Assembly: GCA_000469685.2 (NCBI GenBank)
Contig: LS997563.1
Span: forward strand, 13,114,440-13,178,439
Reading direction: 5' to 3'
Source: Haemonchus contortus
Lineage: Eukaryota; Nematoda; Chromadorea; Rhabditida; Trichostrongylidae
Length of the DNA: 64,000 bases
Positions 1 through 9,847 of the stretch are shown in pieces. Position 1 is the first letter of the stretch; the number at the start of each line of letters is the position of its first letter. The position numbers were made by a program, and so were the translations under genes. The notes below the pieces were generated by a model. That model was not told the origin of the DNA. It saw only the letters and a program-made list of their open reading frames with translations, and did no database searches.

Positions 1-470
1 GAGAGTTCAAATTTGGTAGGTGTAAGGCGGCAGGATGGTTACACTAATGGTGGGTGGTAGGACCGGACTCCGCCTACAAGGGGCGGGGTTTGTGTGAAAA
101 ACTTAAACTTGGACCTAGAGCGTTCAAATTTGGTCGGAATACAGGCGGCAGGGTGGAAACACTTATGGTGAGTGGCAGGACCGGACTCCGCCCACAAGGG
201 GCGGGGTTTGTGTGAAAAACTTAAACTTGGACCTAGAGCGTTCAAATTTGGTAGGAATACAGGCGGCAGGGTGAAAACACTTATGGTGGGTGTCAGTGCC
301 GGATTCCATCCTCAGGGGTTGGGGCTTGCAGAGAAATGTCAAAATGGACTTAGAGCGACCAAATTTGGTAGGAATACAGGAGGCAGGATAGGAACACTGA
401 TGATAGGTTGCAAGACCAAACTCCGTCCCAAAGGACTGGGCGTGAATAAATACTGTTAGTTCGGACCTAG
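1..470. repeat. Minisatellite, about 117-bp unit, four copies
   Basis: A unit of about 117-118 bp repeats head to tail. The anchor TTCAAATTTGGT begins near 6, 123 and 241, and a diverged copy follows near 358. Each unit also carries an ACCGGACTCCGCC-like block and a GGGGCGGGGTTTGTG-like block. The first three copies are close to each other and the fourth is eroded. The open frames across it are a consequence of the period and I do not regard them as genes. The array may extend left of the window. Confidence 0.9.
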
Positions 471-726
471 ACCGTTGAAGCTTGAAGGCACAAGGAGTTG
501 GCTGGGAACATTGATGGTAGCTAACATAGTAGACTCAGCCGCGATGAAGTGTCTGAGTACTTTTTTCTCTAAATAATCGCCTTTGTGATATAATGCGATG
601 TTCTATTCGGACACAGCGAAGATGGCTTACAGAAAAAATCGCTCACAATTTGAAGCTAATAGTGAGGGTGTACAGCTTTCAAAGAAAAAGTAGAATCCGA
701 AGTGTTATTTGCGCATCATGGTGAGC
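471..726. other. Intergenic spacer
   Basis: AT-rich spacer between the minisatellite and the GC hairpin cluster. I see no gene, RNA or transposon end in it. Confidence 0.5.
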
Positions 727-911
727 GCCCGGCGTAGCCGGGCGAACCCATTAGAAGGAGGGAAGCCCGGCGTTAGCTGGGCGGCCCGATTTAAGCATAA
801 CAAATTTTCCACAGAAAGGAGGAGGGCCCGGCGAAGCCGGGCGTCACAGCGCCCGGCGAAGCCGGGCGTCACCATAAGAAGGAGGGAAGCCCGGCGTTAG
901 CCGGGCGGCCC
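727..911. repeat. Cluster of five GC-rich hairpins
   Basis: Five short perfect or near-perfect palindromes built on GCCCGGC-(loop)-GCCGGGC lie at about 727-743, 764-781, 826-842, 851-867 and 889-906. Two of them sit in a longer direct repeat that begins AGAAGGAGGGAAGCCCGG, near 753 and 878. Loops are GTA, GAA or GTTA. The block is far more GC-rich than its surroundings, which suggests a mobile or amplified palindromic element. The open frame across it, rich in Arg and Ala, is a product of composition. Confidence 0.85.
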
Positions 912-1072
912 GACTGGTAGCATTATATTGAATGATGAGATGTACCTACCAAATTTTCAGTGCTGAAGATTCCTGGGATTCCAATCGGCTGCTCTTGCTG
1001 AGGTCTGAAGACAAATATGAGCGCCTAGACTTGTAATTTTCAGCAGTTCGAGATGGTTATGAAGTCGGAGAG

Positions 1073-2051
1073 CTTTAAAGGCACCGTTCACGATGAAAAA
1101 AAGTTATTGAGTTCTTACCTTATCAATACTCAGCGGCCCCCATGGGTTGTAGAGATTACCCTCTCACTCCCCCAATCTCGACGTCCAGGGCATAGTGGCA
1201 GCCCCGTTATTGCCGAAGTTCGCGTTCCCGCCCCTCGATCGGTGTCACGTTAGACGAGTGCCGAAACAATACAGATTGCTATCATTCGTTCTAGGACCCA
1301 CGCACAATCGGCTAATCGCCGAGTGATGAGGCGTTGTTTTTCTCCCATTCTTTTTTCTTCTGTTTTTCTTTTTGTTGCTGCGATCCCTTATTTAATTTCC
1401 TACTCCTAGAGGCTAAAAAAGGTACTACTTTACTTTTACTACTTTTACTTTTTTTGTAGCTACTTTTGCTGTTACTAGGTGTTTTTTTGTTTATTTATGC
1501 TTATAAGTGAATGAATTTCGGCTTACCATTGTCTGTTATTCGCACCAGGACCCACACGCGCGCAGTGAAACACACTGTTTAGCTCGTCTAGACACCCACT
1601 CTTCTTCATGTTTCTGGTTTCATTCACGTCCAGCCCGGGTGTGTGTCGATTCGTGCGATTCTGGATGCGCGCGGCAAATTTCGCGGCGAAATTCACTGCT
1701 ATTTGGACGACTCCGGCGTTTATCATTAGGGCCCAAATTTGAGGTAAAGTAGGTTAGTAGGATTGTCCGACCCTACTGAAGTACTCTACTTCAAGTTTGT
1801 GCCCCAATGATGGGAGCAGGAGTTGTCTGAATCATCGCGAATTTCGCCGCGCAATTTGCCGCGCGCGGAATCGCACGAAATCGTGCGTCCCCCGTCCAGC
1901 CCCCTTTTTAACGTTTTTTTGAAGCTTTTTTTCACTTTGGGAACACCGATGCACGCAGTTTCTTCAGCTCAGTCGCACTAGTTTCGATCTTGTCTTCCAT
2001 TTTTCATCATATTCTGGATTACCCAAAATTATCGTGAACGGTGCTTTCAAG
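1073..2051. mobile_element. MITE copy 1 (GGCACNGTTCACGAT terminal repeats)
   Basis: The left end reads AAAGGCACCGTTCACGAT (about 1077-1094) and the right end is its near-perfect inverse, ATCGTGAACGGTGCTTTC (about 2032-2049). No transposase frame lies between them. A second copy at 23212-23793 shares both ends and much of the interior, including the GATCGGTGTCACGT block near 1238 and the TTCTAGGACCCAC block near 1289. The copy here is longer because it carries extra sequence on the left and a separate nested insertion at 1637-1892. Non-autonomous DNA transposon; the superfamily is not certain. Confidence 0.85.
1637..1892. mobile_element. Nested MITE with 10-bp target duplication
   Basis: A 256-bp element interrupts MITE copy 1. 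It is bounded by the direct repeat CGTCCAGCCC at 1627-1636 and 1893-1902. The related copy at about 23630 has one CCAGCCCC at the equivalent place and no insert. The ends are long inverted repeats of about 60 bp sharing TTCGTGCGATTC, GCGCGGCAAAT and CGGCGAAATT. Long terminal repeats with a 9-11 bp duplication are typical of Mutator-like elements, so I place it there tentatively. There is no coding capacity. Confidence 0.75.
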
Positions 2052-2228
2052 GAGAAGACTTCTTCTCGTTGAGCAAACGCTACTGCATTAAGAACTCCGC
2101 GTAAGGACCATTCAGCAAAATGCCTAGCAGTGGTGCACGTGAAACAGTAGTTCAGTCAAGAAGTCTAATTACAATAAGAGTAACAGTATTGATTAATTGA
2201 TCCAGTCTAATCACATTGTTGTTTCCAG

Positions 2229-2793
2229 TTGGTCATATGTGCACTGGCCTTCGCCGCTATAGCATTAAATATCACAGGCTTAGTGGATGCACCTATGTGG
2301 CCCATGGCGGTGGGATCTGTCTTGCATTTCGATGAATTACCAAGCTCTATATTGTTAATTTTACAGGAAATGACTTACAGTGGAGTATTCGTTATATTCC
2401 AAGTGATCGACTTCTTCTATTTCCTTGTCAATATGTTCAAACATTTCAACGCTTTTCTACTCTTCGGCATGGTACGGTGAAACCAACTACTAACACTTAC
2501 ATCGGTTAAAAAACTTTCTGACCTAATCCAAAAATAATTGTAAATTATTTGGTAGAATATCGAGGTTTCCAAGATTGTCGCTTTGAGAACCTTAAAGCGG
2601 CCAATCTGTCAATCTTAATCGGACCAAATTGCAGCTGGAGTCGGCTTTTCTTGCATTGGTTTGGCTATTCAACACGTATCAGTGGTACCGTGCACGCACG
2701 CCATCGGCGGCCACTACCACTGGAAACCAAGCCACGGCTGCACCGCCGCCCAACTTTCCGCCGAACTACCCGGCCGGTGTGAATCCGGCCTGA
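2229..2793 (+). CDS. 3' exons of a multi-pass membrane protein (partial)
   Basis: Three consecutive exons fit one frame: 2229-2309, 2367-2471 and 2635-2793, all joined in phase 0 with AG acceptors (TTTCCAG, TTTACAG, TTGCAG) and GT donors. The introns of 57 and 163 bp are normal for a nematode. The 114 visible residues hold three hydrophobic stretches: one starting LVICALAFAAIALNI, one containing GVFVIFQVIDFFYF, and one containing FLALVWLFNTYQWY. A Thr/Ala region and a proline-rich tail containing PPPNFPPNYP end the protein. The arrangement recalls four-span vesicle or MARVEL-like proteins, but I do not recognise the family. The 5' exons must lie upstream; MITE copy 1 would sit in the preceding intron, so the gene probably starts outside the window. 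Confidence 0.6.
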
Positions 2794-3078
2794 GATTCAG
2801 TCGATAATCGATTGGCTCAATAGCTGTGATCGTCATCTTTTGGATCTTTCCTTTATTTACTGTGTTTTTTCGTTTCTTCCCATACACAATTTTCATGTTT
2901 GTATGTACATTAATCATTGGTCATTAATCGCCTTTATTGATGTCTTTTCTGGAATGACAGCTCTGATAAAGTGATTTATGAGAACAAATTATGATACTAC
3001 GAGATTGAATAATGAAGACACAAATGGAACTACTTCAGCGAAGGTTGGAGAAAGATTAGCCTAATATTTGTCCTATTT
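2794..3078. other. 3' flank and spacer
   Basis: Presumed 3' untranslated region of the membrane-protein gene followed by spacer up to the LINE. I see no canonical AATAAA close to the stop. Confidence 0.4.
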
Positions 3079-3183
3079 TTGGTCCGCCATGGATTCACGT
3101 GGTCTCGCACAGAAAAGTGTGCGTGCGAGGTAGTACTGTACATTACGCAATCACATGGGTCGTGCCTCTACTCTGCTGAAGCT

Positions 3184-3516
3184 ATGCATCCGGATTTGCG
3201 CAAATGCCCCGTCTGCGGCCATGATGTCCACAAGAGGAGCTTCTACCGCCATCTGAGAATGGCGCACAGATATCTGTGGAGCAGTATCATTCGCACATTC
3301 GCGTCTGGTGCGTGCGGTTGGTTCACTCATTGCTCTGCTGAACCGAAGCCTTCCTCGGATGGTTGCGGTATTTTATGCTGTATGCCGTTTATATTTATTC
3401 GTTCTGAGCATCTACTGAGCTGTCTCTACGTTGCGGCATATTATTTCTTGTACTTATCTGATTTCATCCCGGATTCTCAAGGCACCGTCATTTCGTTGGA
3501 TTATCGATATCATTGA
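3184..3516 (+). CDS. Possible C2H2 zinc-finger ORF upstream of LINE ORF1
   Basis: An open frame starting at the ATG at 3184 encodes a short protein with a C-x2-C-x11-H-x4-H pattern near its N terminus (CPVCG ... RHLRMAH), followed by Cys-rich and hydrophobic sequence. It sits directly 5' of ORF1 of the LINE. Three readings are possible: part of an unusual LINE 5' region, a captured zinc-finger exon, or an ORF1 piece in another frame. The frame stays open about 35 codons further upstream without an ATG. The zinc-binding pattern is seen; expression and function are not known. Confidence 0.35.
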   Translation: MHPDLRKCPVCGHDVHKRSFYRHLRMAHRYLWSSIIRTFASGACGWFTHCSAEPKPSSDGCGILCCMPFIFIRSEHLLSCLYVAAYYFLYLSDFIPDSQGTVISLDYRYH

Positions 3517-3617
3517 ATTGGTCAAATCGCGAGCTCCCTTGTGGCTGGGGAAAAAATTTTGTGTTCAAGCCACCATCACAGGTTGATTTTGAATTTCTTT
3601 CACTTCGCTAGTTGGTT

Positions 3618-4523
3618 ATGGTTTCGCCTGCTGGGCCTCCCGTTCAGGGGCGACGTGGAAGAAAACAGCGAGCTGATGTTTCTAGCTCGCCGTCTTTTGA
3701 TATGGATATCGGTAGAGCAATTGAGTTGATTATCGGAGATTCGTCAATACCCGCACATCTGAAAGCAGCAATGGGTTTTTTGATGGAATTGAAGGATCAA
3801 ATGACTTCACTACTTTCGAAGAACAAGGAACTTATGGATGAAAATGCTAGTATTCGTCATAGAAATTGTGAGTTGGAGAATGAAGTCTCTAGTTTAAGAT
3901 CTCAGATTGTTGCTTTGAAACAATCATTGCCTACTTGTGAGAATACTCCAACTCAGTCTCCTTCACAGCTTCCCGCGGCCAAGTATGTTTCCTTCTCGAA
4001 TGATAATGATTTTGAACGCAAACGTTCAGTAGTTGTTATAGGCGTGAAAAAAAGCTCTGATCCCATTGCATCCACTCGTGTTATGCATGATATTTCCTGT
4101 ATTAGGCAGATCCTTGACTATTTGTCCATTGATTGTCGTCCTGTGGCAGTATATAGTATGGGCCACTTAGTGCCTAACAAACCCAGACTTTTAGAAGTGG
4201 TATTTCCGTGTTCTTATTTCGCATCGTTGTTGTTAAGGAGATCTCAACTCAGATACTTCCAGGAAAAGGGCATTTTTATAAGACCATCCTTGTCTAGAGC
4301 TGAGCGGGAACGGTTAAAAGCTGAAAGACTAGCAAATCTCAAACCTCGTGGTCAATCTATTATTAATTCTCAAGTGAATTGTAGTGAATCTTCCGATGTG
4401 ATTGACAATTCTTTGACTTCTGGTTTCAATAATCATACTCTTCCGCCGAACATTGTAAACAAAACGATCAATTGTACTATTGCCGACCCAGTTAGCTCTG
4501 TTGATAATTCGGGAAACCCTTAA
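3618..4523 (+). CDS. LINE ORF1 protein (coiled coil plus RRM-like region)
   Basis: A 301-residue frame. I chose the ATG at 3618 because the longer frame opens only with TTG. Residues of about 30-110 are rich in Glu, Lys and Leu and look like a trimerising coiled coil (DQMTSLLSKNKELMDEN, then LENEVSSLRSQ). From about residue 135 comes a segment with KRSVVVIGVK, ILDYLSIDCRPVAVYSMG and PRLLEVVF, the RNA-recognition-like fold seen in ORF1 proteins of LINEs, then a basic helix rich in Arg and Glu. The role in the family is RNA binding and chaperoning of the LINE transcript. ORF2 starts 11 bases after its stop. The frame is intact. A related ORF1 fragment lies at 44803-45009 on the other strand. 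Confidence 0.75.
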   Translation: MVSPAGPPVQGRRGRKQRADVSSSPSFDMDIGRAIELIIGDSSIPAHLKAAMGFLMELKDQMTSLLSKNKELMDENASIRHRNCELENEVSSLRSQIVALKQSLPTCENTPTQSPSQLPAAKYVSFSNDNDFERKRSVVVIGVKKSSDPIASTRVMHDISCIRQILDYLSIDCRPVAVYSMGHLVPNKPRLLEVVFPCSYFASLLLRRSQLRYFQEKGIFIRPSLSRAERERLKAERLANLKPRGQSIINSQVNCSESSDVIDNSLTSGFNNHTLPPNIVNKTINCTIADPVSSVDNSGNP

Positions 4524-4534
4524 GTGGTCTTCGG

Positions 4535-7464
4535 ATGCATGATCCATGCATTACTGTTAGACCTGTTTCCTTTGATTGTGTGAAGTTACAGAATACATTT
4601 GATCATTTTTTCCATTTTCAACATGAGGTCCGTGTTCTTGATACGCCAGTTGGCTCTCAATCTGGTATTAAATGCTTGTTGGCTAATATTCGCTCATTCT
4701 TCAGAAATATGCATTCGCTTGCTTTCCTGGTTAGGAAAATTGATTATGGTATCGTCGCTTTGACGGAAACTTGGTTAAAATCCAACATTGAGACATCAGG
4801 TCTGCTAGAAATTTTAGATTCTCACTATGAAGAGTTTAGGTGTGACAGAAAACGAGTGAAGGGTGGTGGAGTCCTTCTATTGATTAAACGCTCGCTATGC
4901 CATACTCTAGTTTTTACGGAGGCTGTCCCTAAAGGCTATGAGTTAGTTTCGGTCGATTTGTGTGCCAGTGACAGTAGGATTAGAATCGTCTTGTGTTATC
5001 GAGCTCCCAGCTGTCCCAGTGATAGAAGTGATCAACTGACTAAATGCTTGAGTGACTTGTGCTCTGGAATACCGGTTTGCTTGCTTGCTGGGGATTTCAA
5101 CTTCCCTGGTATTGACTGGGCAAATCCAAATCATATGGCCCAGGGTGTTTCACAAAGATTCCTGGACTTTGTTCGGGATAATGGCTTTCATAAATTGGTC
5201 AGCTCTGGCACTAGGAATCATAACATTCTAGACCTTTTGTTCTGTAATGATACATCGTTTGTTAAAGGGCTCAAGTTAGGGCTTCCCATTGGGACTAGTG
5301 GTCATGCAAGTATTGGATTCTCGATTAGGTTACAGAATTTGAAGTGGAAGAAAGGTTTCAGGTGGGACTTCAGAAAAGCCAATTTTAATGTAATCTGTTC
5401 TTACTTAGATTCTATTGACTGGTATGGCTCATTCAATAATCTTACCGTTAATGAAATGTATGATATGTTACTGTTTGTGCTTAATGAGTGTATCCACAGG
5501 TTCGTTCCCATACGTGAGATCACTACCAAAGGGTTAAGCTTTCCGCCTTTCCTTCATACACTCTTTCATAAGAAAATACTGGCATACAAGAGAGCTTTGA
5601 CATAAAATGAATCGACAGACTGGTGTTCATATAGAGTAGAAGCTAATAGGTTTGAAAGGAAATTATACAAGTTTTATAGCTCGGTGGAAAGGAAAACCAT
5701 TGAACACGGGAACAAATTCGCCCTTTATAAGTATATTAAATCTAGAACAAAATCGAAGGGAATTGTACCAGTTGTATAGAACCAGGTGGTGTTACCGCTG
5801 TTTCTGATCTTGACAAGGCTGAGCTTTTCCCAAAAGTGTTTGAGGAGGTTTTTGTGAAGAATGATAATACTGTAGGTATGCGCTACGACTGGTCGGATTC
5901 GTTTCCTCAAATGCAGGACTCGTTGAGGTTTAATGTCAACGAAATTTCTGAGATTCTTTCCAAGTGGAAAAATGGTTTCTCCGTCACTCCAGATGGAATT
6001 CCGCTTTGCTTTATCAAGAAAGTTCTCTCATCGATATTCGGACCATTGCAATTCATCTTTAATCTGAGCTTCATCCGGGGGGAAGTTCCCGACAGGTGGA
6101 AACATTCCTATATAGTCCCTATTCCAAAGAAACCTCCCTTTTCTAATGCGAGGAACTATAGACCGGTTAGTATTACTTCCATTTTTTGCAGAGTTTTTGA
6201 AAAAGTCGTTGAGAGGGTTTTGACTGAGCATCTGGAAAGTAATAAGATCTTGCCTGAGTCTCAACATGGATTCAGAAGAGGGAGATCTACGGCTACTCAA
6301 ATGCTTGAAGTGTTGAATGACTGGACAAAGGCCTTGGATGATAAGAAGGATGTAGATGTTGTCTATTTCGACTTCCGCAAAGCGTTTGACAAGGTTAATC
6401 ATGCTAAACTTCTGATGAAACTTAAGCATGTTGGTGTGCATGATAGAATTGTTCAATGGATTAGTTCTTTCCTTGATCAAAGGACGTTTCAAGTAAAGAT
6501 AAATGAATCACTTTCGTCGATAAAGGCTGTGCCCAGTGGTGTTCCGCAGGGAGCCGTCCTTTCGCCTGTATTGTTTTGCGTCTACTCCTATGACTTGCCC
6601 AAGGTTGTGGAGCAGGCTGGCGTCAACTGCAAAGTTTTCGCTGATGATATTAAAATTTATAAGTCGATCTCGGTTGATGAGGATGCAAGAGGAGTACAGG
6701 AGGCTATAGCTGCGGTAGTCAGCTGGTCTAGTGTATGGGATCTTCCCTTGGCTCTTGATAAATCTTCACTTCTGCATTTAGGTAGCAATAGTCGCGGTTC
6801 AAATTATTTCATGGATGGTGATCAACTCAATGAGGTGAGGGAAATGAGAGACCTGGGCTTCATTATTGATCGTAAACTGATGTTCGATTTTCATTGTATG
6901 ACGATAGCAAATAAAGCTGAGAGGAGGCTTTTTCAACTATTGAGGAGCCTATATACTAGGGACCCTGGCATACTTGTAAGAGCTTATAAAATATATGTGC
7001 GCCCGATTCTTGAATATGGAACGGAAGTATTCTTTCCTCGAACTAAAAAAGATACTAAAAGATTAAAAGCTGTGCAGAATAGTTTTACAAGGAAAGTCTT
7101 GATTCGAGCTTTGGGTTTCTGTTATAAATCCATCCCTGGAGCAACTACAAGGAATAGAATGCTTGGAATCGAGTCACTTCTTAGTAGAAGGAAGAAGCAA
7201 GATGTTGTTATGCTATTTAGAATACTCACTGGGAGATCAGTTGTTGATTTAAAGGGAGCTCTCACTCTTCAACCATCAAATACCCGTGGGAATAATTTGA
7301 AACCATACTTTCCTAGGTCTAGGTCCAACGTTAGAGCAAATTTCTTTGTTAATCGGGCATCTTCTGAATTTCGTGAATTTGTTAAAAAATACTCCCTGCC
7401 CAAAACTTTGTCGCAGTTCAAACGAGCACTGAAAAAATACATGGCTGAGAGCTACACTGGTTAG
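4535..7464 (+). pseudogene. LINE ORF2: endonuclease plus reverse transcriptase, broken
   Basis: The first part (4535-5605) is an endonuclease-exonuclease-phosphatase domain with ALTETWL, RCDRKRVKGGGVLL, LLAGDFNFPGIDW and SGHASIGF, as in APE-type LINE nucleases. An in-frame TAA at 5603-5605 stops it; the same frame stays open and coding-like to about 5770, where a frameshift moves it into the frame that runs from about 5776 to 7464. That part is a reverse transcriptase with YFDFRKAFDKVNH, SGVPQGAVLSPVLF and the catalytic FADD (6636-6647), followed by the usual C-terminal region. Counting both lesions, only two changes separate it from an open ORF2. In the family this protein nicks target DNA and primes reverse transcription there. 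Confidence 0.9.
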
Positions 7465-7656
7465 GCTTATTTTTAGTTTTGCCTTAGTGGAAGTTTTATA
7501 AGGTATCATTTCTCTTTCAATGGCTTTTGCTTTGACCAGCTGTTCTTTTACTACCTGGTTCTCTTGGATCTTGATTATTTATATTTGTTTTCGTAGTACG
7601 CTGTATTCATGTACTGACTGTACATGTTACTAAATAAATAAATAAATAAATAAATT

Positions 7657-9322
7657 AGGACTGAAATGGGATATTCTGTTTCGATTTCCCGCGGTGAGAT
7701 GGTGTAGGACCAAGAGTCCTTGGTGGACCATTGCTCGGGAAGACACGCGGAAGACGGTACGGACGGTAGAGCTCAGGACTATTCAACATTTTTAGTGGAG
7801 TATTCAAACGAACATGACTACGAGGTGATTCTAAATTCTAACAAGTGTAGTCTAGTCGGTTCAGTAATTCGCAGATAACTATTTTTGTCGGATCAGTTCA
7901 TATTTATTCTATAGAAGTGTAGGATAGCAGATGCCTTGTTGCATTAATTTTTATATATTGTGATTTACGTATTTGTCTTTGAATCCTTCATGATCGCTGA
8001 TAGGTGAAATTATTATTCTGAATTGCTGATTTATGAAGCTTACAACCTAATGTAAGATAAGTAGCGGAGGCAAATACCGGAAAAAGAAATATTCGTGAAA
8101 CTTTGGAAACGGACCTTAAATCTAGGACGGTAACTTCGATTATCACAGAAAAATGAATTATTGGTGTGCAAAAATAAGCAACTGTCACACAAAGTTTGAT
8201 TTTTTATTTTTCCATGTGTTAGATTCAGGCTCCAAATGACATGCCAATTTGAAAAGCCGAGGGTTGACAGCATCTTTTTAATCCAAAGACCTTATGCCAA
8301 TTCCTGGTTGTTCAGGTTTAGCTTCAAAAGAAATGCAAAACCCACTCTGCCAGCATTTGGAAAATGACAATAAGTCAATCAAAATTAGGGATAGGGGTAG
8401 AGCTTCGGTGATGCTCTGGCTTCTGTTCTTTGATATTTCACTGTCGTCCTCTTTTTTTTATTTTTCTCACTTCCAACTTCTCCTTGTCAAGATTCTTCGT
8501 ATTATGAATTAGGTGCAACCGATCACGGAATCAAACGGCTCACTGATGCTTAGAGGAGAGTGAGAGCAACTTGGATCGAGTACTGCTTCTGAGCGTTGCC
8601 ACAGCAAAGGCACACTATCAATCTAGGGATGTTTCGGCCAGGTCGGGCTCGATTTGGATCAAGCTTTGCTGCGTTTAACTAATGAACAACAGGCTCATCT
8701 GAGAAGTTACTTGAAGGTATAAACAGTTCATCACGAGTCAGTTGCTTCGAATGTCAGTCTTGGTCTTCAACATTTTAAGATCACATCGTGGATTACTTTG
8801 TCGGGAGGGTCCTGGGTTTTTTTCGTTTTCAAAATCGATTTCTAGTCTTTGGTTCTGAAGTATGAAAGCAGGCCGGGTTGTCGGGACCCTGTCGATGTGA
8901 CCTCTATCAACATGCGCGTGCAGGGAAACAATGCGGATTACGGCATACGACTACTTGAAGCTCCTACTGACTCCAGCGGTAAAAGAGCGGTAAACACTTC
9001 TATAGGTGAGATCTATTTATTTTTGACGACCGTCCGAGAGGGCAAAAGGAAAGTTTTAGTAATTGTTACGGCTTTACAACCGAAGTGGCTGGTAGAGTAT
9101 ACGTCTGGAGATGCAAGCCTAGACGACACTCTTTAGACTACGCGGTACAATGCCGAACTAGCAACGCTTATGGTGACAGACAAAAAAGATGAGGGATCAT
9201 CACACATAAGCGCACTTTTCTTGGAGATGTAGTAGAAATAGGAAAATGGCCTCCATTTATGTGGTTTCGCCAATGAGCATCATTTTTATGGTGCAAATAG
9301 AGGAGTCCATAGACTTAAATAC
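7657..9322. other. Intergenic spacer
   Basis: I recognise no gene or transposon in this stretch. A 95-codon open frame at 8849-9136 has no recognisable domain and no clear splice context, so I leave it uncalled. Confidence 0.5.
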
Positions 9323-9847
9323 AGTAGCGCTCAAAAGTCTTCGGTGAAATGGTTCTTAAGCCGTACTTTACAGGCGTAACTTCTTTCCTACTGGATCTAA
9401 TCAAGCGAAATTTCTATATTCGGAGCGTGGATGTATTGTGAATATTTACCACTATTAACCTGCAGTCTGATCATGTTCCAGATTTTCCAAAGGGCATGAA
9501 CTCAAAATCGACTGAAAATACAGATGATGGTCCTTCTAGAATCTCTTTCCTTTTTGTCATGTCTAAAATGTACGAGCGGTAATGCCGAACACCATAGATG
9601 AGAAAAACGCACATAAGGTGGGAATAAGTGCAGACGTCAACAACTTTAGTTTTAGCAAAATGTGCTACCGCAACAAACACCTTACTCTTCCTGTGGATAT
9701 TGCAGCTCTACAGTGAAATAGGGTTGAGTAGGGTGAAGTATGCTCTAGTTAGACATATCCAAATTTCGTGTCATTCGGTCAACTAAAAAAAAAGTTATGA
9801 ATTAAAAGTCGTCAAAGCATTTCACCGAAGACTTTTGAGCGCTACTG
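9323..9847. mobile_element. Tc1/mariner-like MITE with TA flanks
   Basis: The left end, CAGTAGCGCTCAAAAGTC and onward from 9323, is repeated inverted at the right end down to 9847; at least 29 bp match exactly. TA dinucleotides flank both sides (9321-9322 and 9848-9849). TA duplications with ends beginning CAGT are characteristic of the Tc1/mariner superfamily. At 525 bp with no transposase frame it is a non-autonomous deletion derivative. Confidence 0.8.

Larger units (their letters stand above)
3079..7656 (+). mobile_element. CR1/Jockey-type LINE, nearly full length
   Basis: The order is that of a non-LTR retrotransposon: ORF1 with a coiled coil, ORF2 with an endonuclease-exonuclease-phosphatase domain and then a reverse transcriptase, and a short-repeat 3' tail. 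ORF2 is damaged by one nonsense codon and one frameshift, so this copy is dead but young. The 3' end is a run of TAAA/AAAT units at about 7630-7656 instead of a long poly(A), as in CR1-like elements. The second LINE (39571-44120, - strand) ends in the same repeat. The 5' limit is uncertain; a zinc-finger-like frame at 3184-3516 could be part of it. Confidence 0.85.

Noticed and set aside
1..470. CRISPR-like array
   Set aside because: The unit is about 117 bp and continuous with no unique spacers; it is a minisatellite in eukaryotic DNA.
709..900. Open frame of 63 codons rich in Arg and Ala
   Set aside because: It lies wholly within the GC hairpin repeats; its composition follows from the palindromes.
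8849..9136. 95-codon frame as a gene
   Set aside because: Composition is unremarkable and no family is recognised; a chance frame is likelier.
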